From contig BMSW01000023.1 of assembly GCA_014649355.1 (NCBI GenBank), forward strand, positions 1 to 64,000: a stretch of 64,000 nt of DNA, in the 5' to 3' direction. Source of the stretch: Streptomyces althioticus (GTDB lineage: Bacteria; Actinomycetota; Actinomycetes; Streptomycetales; Streptomycetaceae). Position numbers and translations under genes: made by a program. This document shows positions 62,592 to 64,000 of this stretch, in pieces; position 1 is the first letter of the stretch; each line of letters begins with the position of its first letter. The notes below the pieces were generated by a model. It was given only the letters and a program-made list of their open reading frames with translations, was not told where the DNA came from and searched no databases.

Positions 62592-63554
62592 TCAGTTCGA
62601 CATGGCGACGCAGATGCGGCGCGTCCCGGTGAAGGAGCGACGGCCATGGGCGAGGGACACGTTGTCGAGGAGCATCAGATCGCCCTGGTTCCAGGGAATG
62701 TCGACTGCGGTGGCGAAGCCGCGGCGGCAGATCTCACTCACGACGTGGTCGGGGATCGGGGATCCGTCCGCGAACGTGACGTTCCAGGGCAGTTGGTCCT
62801 CCGGCAGCATCCGCGACAGCGCGTCGCGAGGTCCGCACCCGGCCGGATGCCAGCGGTGGATCTGGTTGAACCAGACCTCGGCGCCGGTGACCGGGTGTGT
62901 CAGGGTGGCGGGACACGTGCGCGAGACCTGGATCCTGCCGTCCGCCATCCACACCCACGCGTCGCCGGTGCCGTCGAGGAGCAGCTCGACCTGCTCGCGG
63001 CGGTCGGTGCCGAAGGCGCTCTGCCAGCTCTCGCCGACTCCGGATCCGGATCCGGAGTCGGATCCGTCGTGGAGGTGGCGGATGTAGCGCACCCCGGGGG
63101 CGAGACGTTCGCGGAGCACGGGGTCGAGCGCGCCGAGCCAGGCCTCGCCGTCCACCAGCATGCTGGCGCCGCCCGTGAGCGGGGCGGTGTCGCAGTACAT
63201 GGCGAGCCGGGTGGGCCAGGCATGGGTGGCACTCATCTTGTGATACGGCCACACCGTGGTCTCCGGCCGTTCCTCGGCGACGCGGCAGATGCCGCCGGTA
63301 ACCCCGTCACGTGGCCGCGGGCCCGGTCCGCACCGGCTCGGGAGCAGCAGGTCGAGGACGTCGGCGAGGGTCTCGGGCGTGACGTCGAACCCGCGGAACA
63401 TCAGGGCCTTTTCCTCGGCCAACACATGCGTCAGTTCCTGCGGCCCCCACTCGGCCAGGCGTTGGACCAGTTCCTCAGGTCCGCCGATGCCCTCCGGGTC
63501 GATCTCCAGCGGCGTCCATGGCTCCACGATCACCACACGGCCTTTCTCCGGCAT
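62592..63554 (-). CDS. SyrP/TauD-like Fe(II)/2-oxoglutarate oxygenase, atypical metal site
   Basis: 320 residues. Family marks: ALMFRGFDVTPETLADVLDL, the turn PLTGGASMLVDG, and the C-terminal GDLMLLDNVSLAHGRR with distal His303, plus the 2-oxoglutarate Arg in FTGTRRICVAM. In relatives, H-x-E/D-M-S lies about 15 residues before the Cys of the next strand. Here the stretch reads YHKMSATHAWPTRLAMYC, so the residue after His105-Lys106 is Met107 and the carboxylate ligand seems deleted. A short Asp/Ser/Gly stretch (DGSDSGSGSGVG) is inserted mid-protein. Such enzymes hydroxylate carrier-bound amino acids. Confidence 0.82.
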   Translation of the reverse strand: MPEKGRVVIVEPWTPLEIDPEGIGGPEELVQRLAEWGPQELTHVLAEEKALMFRGFDVTPETLADVLDLLLPSRCGPGPRPRDGVTGGICRVAEERPETTVWPYHKMSATHAWPTRLAMYCDTAPLTGGASMLVDGEAWLGALDPVLRERLAPGVRYIRHLHDGSDSGSGSGVGESWQSAFGTDRREQVELLLDGTGDAWVWMADGRIQVSRTCPATLTHPVTGAEVWFNQIHRWHPAGCGPRDALSRMLPEDQLPWNVTFADGSPIPDHVVSEICRRGFATAVDIPWNQGDLMLLDNVSLAHGRRSFTGTRRICVAMSN

Positions 63555-63632
63555 CGCAACACGAAGGCCGGTGGGGGGGACAGGACAGTGCGCCGACGGC
63601 CTACGACTCGTCGTTCATCAAAGGGCGGCGGC

Positions 63633-63650
63633 CTACGGTATTCCTATGCC
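63633..63650 (-). promoter_or_regulatory. Possible SARP-like repeat before the oxygenase gene
   Basis: On the minus strand GGCATAG (63650-63644) and ACCGTAG (63639-63633) are 4 bases apart, the same 11-bp period as the other two sites and about 80 bp before the oxygenase start. Only the TAG ends agree well. Confidence 0.35.
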
Positions 63651-63737
63651 GCGCGTCCTTCGATTCCGCTGCCACCGTCCTGGCCGAGATCGGACGCCGG
63701 GGATCGCGCAGCCGTCCCGGCCCGACCGGGCCGGGCT

Positions 63738-63755
63738 CGTGTAGACCTCGTGTAG
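63738..63755 (+). promoter_or_regulatory. SARP-like perfect heptamer direct repeat before the flavin reductase gene
   Basis: CGTGTAG occurs twice (63738-63744 and 63749-63755), identical and 4 bases apart, 77 bp before the GTG start. The layout matches SARP sites and the pair upstream of the GT2 gene. Confidence 0.55.
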
Positions 63756-63831
63756 GGGACGCGGAGACCGTGATCGTCCGGCGTGCGCCCCGCGGCGCGT
63801 CGACCGTTGCCCCCTGCCCTGTGAGGTTCGC

Positions 63832-64000
63832 GTGAACACAACCGCCACCGCCCTCCGCTTCGACCGGAGCCGCTTCCGTGACGTGCTCGGCCGCTTCTGT
63901 ACGGGGGTGACGATCATCTCCGCCGTGCACGAGGGCGCGCCGGCCGGCTTCGCGTGCCAATCCTTCGCCTCGCTGTCCCTGGATCCGCCGCTGGTGTCGT
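63832..64000 (+). CDS. Flavin reductase-like protein, 5' part (runs off window)
   Basis: 56 codons are visible. FRDVLGRFCTGVTIISAVHE, then GFACQSFASLSLDPPLVS match the flavin-reductase-like (FMN-binding split barrel) family, with FTG-VT-like start and the SLDPPLV motif. Such proteins supply reduced FAD or FMN to a two-component monooxygenase or halogenase, so one may follow in the cluster. GTG start with TGAGG upstream. Confidence 0.82.
   Translation, partial: MNTTATALRFDRSRFRDVLGRFCTGVTIISAVHEGAPAGFACQSFASLSLDPPLVS

Noticed and set aside
63050..63075. Short GGATCC-type repeats inside the oxygenase gene
   Set aside because: They are in frame and code for a Ser/Gly stretch; simple codon repetition rather than an element.

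Overview
The window reads as chromosomal DNA of a Streptomyces or very close actinomycete. The evidence is very high GC, third-position GC bias in every gene, frequent GTG and TTG starts, dense head-to-tail packing with 1-4 bp stop/start overlaps, only three TTA codons spotted by eye, and typical Streptomyces families (SARP regulator, Tat-dependent GH11 xylanase, SpoIIE/STAS switch proteins, MbtH). I saw no rRNA, tRNA, CRISPR array, transposase or integrase.

Layout. (1) 1-3726: 3' part of a large Rhs/YD-repeat polymorphic toxin, with no recognisable immunity gene after it. (2) 3727-4570: 844 bp without a convincing gene, ending in a hairpin-rich leader. (3) 4571-32113: an unbroken 21-gene plus-strand operon for an uncharacterised acidic exopolysaccharide. 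It has a priming sugar transferase, an AlgD-like uronate-forming dehydrogenase, four glycosyltransferase-type genes, two chain-length proteins with degenerate tyrosine-kinase-like tails, Wzy and Wzx, AsnB, a dehydrogenase/Gfo-Idh fusion, a heparinase-type protein, a beta-helix lipoprotein, a pyruvyltransferase, and an odd sugar sub-pathway (RfbF without RfbG, C-methyltransferase, PIG-L deacetylase, epimerase, DUF4910, RfbC, class III aminotransferase). Two genes carry TTA codons, which suggests bldA control. (4) 32176-37604: PAP2 phosphatase, small hydrophilic protein, SDR, photolyase, FAD oxidoreductase, TspO. (5) 37609-44304: urtABCDE urea importer on the minus strand, a divergent MarR regulator, and a signal-less UrtA-like sensor with a TTA codon. 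(6) 44393-45121: xlnC-type xylanase with CGAAA-N-TTTCG boxes upstream. (7) 45556-53442: a stress/partner-switch island with a PAS-GAF-SpoIIE phosphatase, two STAS antagonists (one with a 12-residue repeat tail), and a 1390-residue protein joining histidine kinase, receiver, SpoIIE phosphatase and anti-sigma-type ATPase. (8) 53755-54861: MerR/TipA-like regulator and a broken glycosyltransferase. (9) 54950-64000: left part of a glycosylated nonribosomal peptide (or hybrid) cluster, with PurU, a GT2 glycosyltransferase, RmlA, RmlB, MbtH, a SARP, an Sfp-type PPTase, a SyrP/TauD-like oxygenase and the start of a flavin reductase. Its core synthetases presumably lie to the right.

Most likely sources of new biology: the exopolysaccharide operon and its sugar sub-pathway, the all-in-one signalling protein next to a repeat-tailed STAS protein, and the peptide cluster. 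In the last, three promoter regions carry SARP-like heptamer direct repeats (11-bp period) and the oxygenase appears to lack its metal-binding carboxylate. Assignments rest on reading the sequence and recalling protein families; no database search was run.
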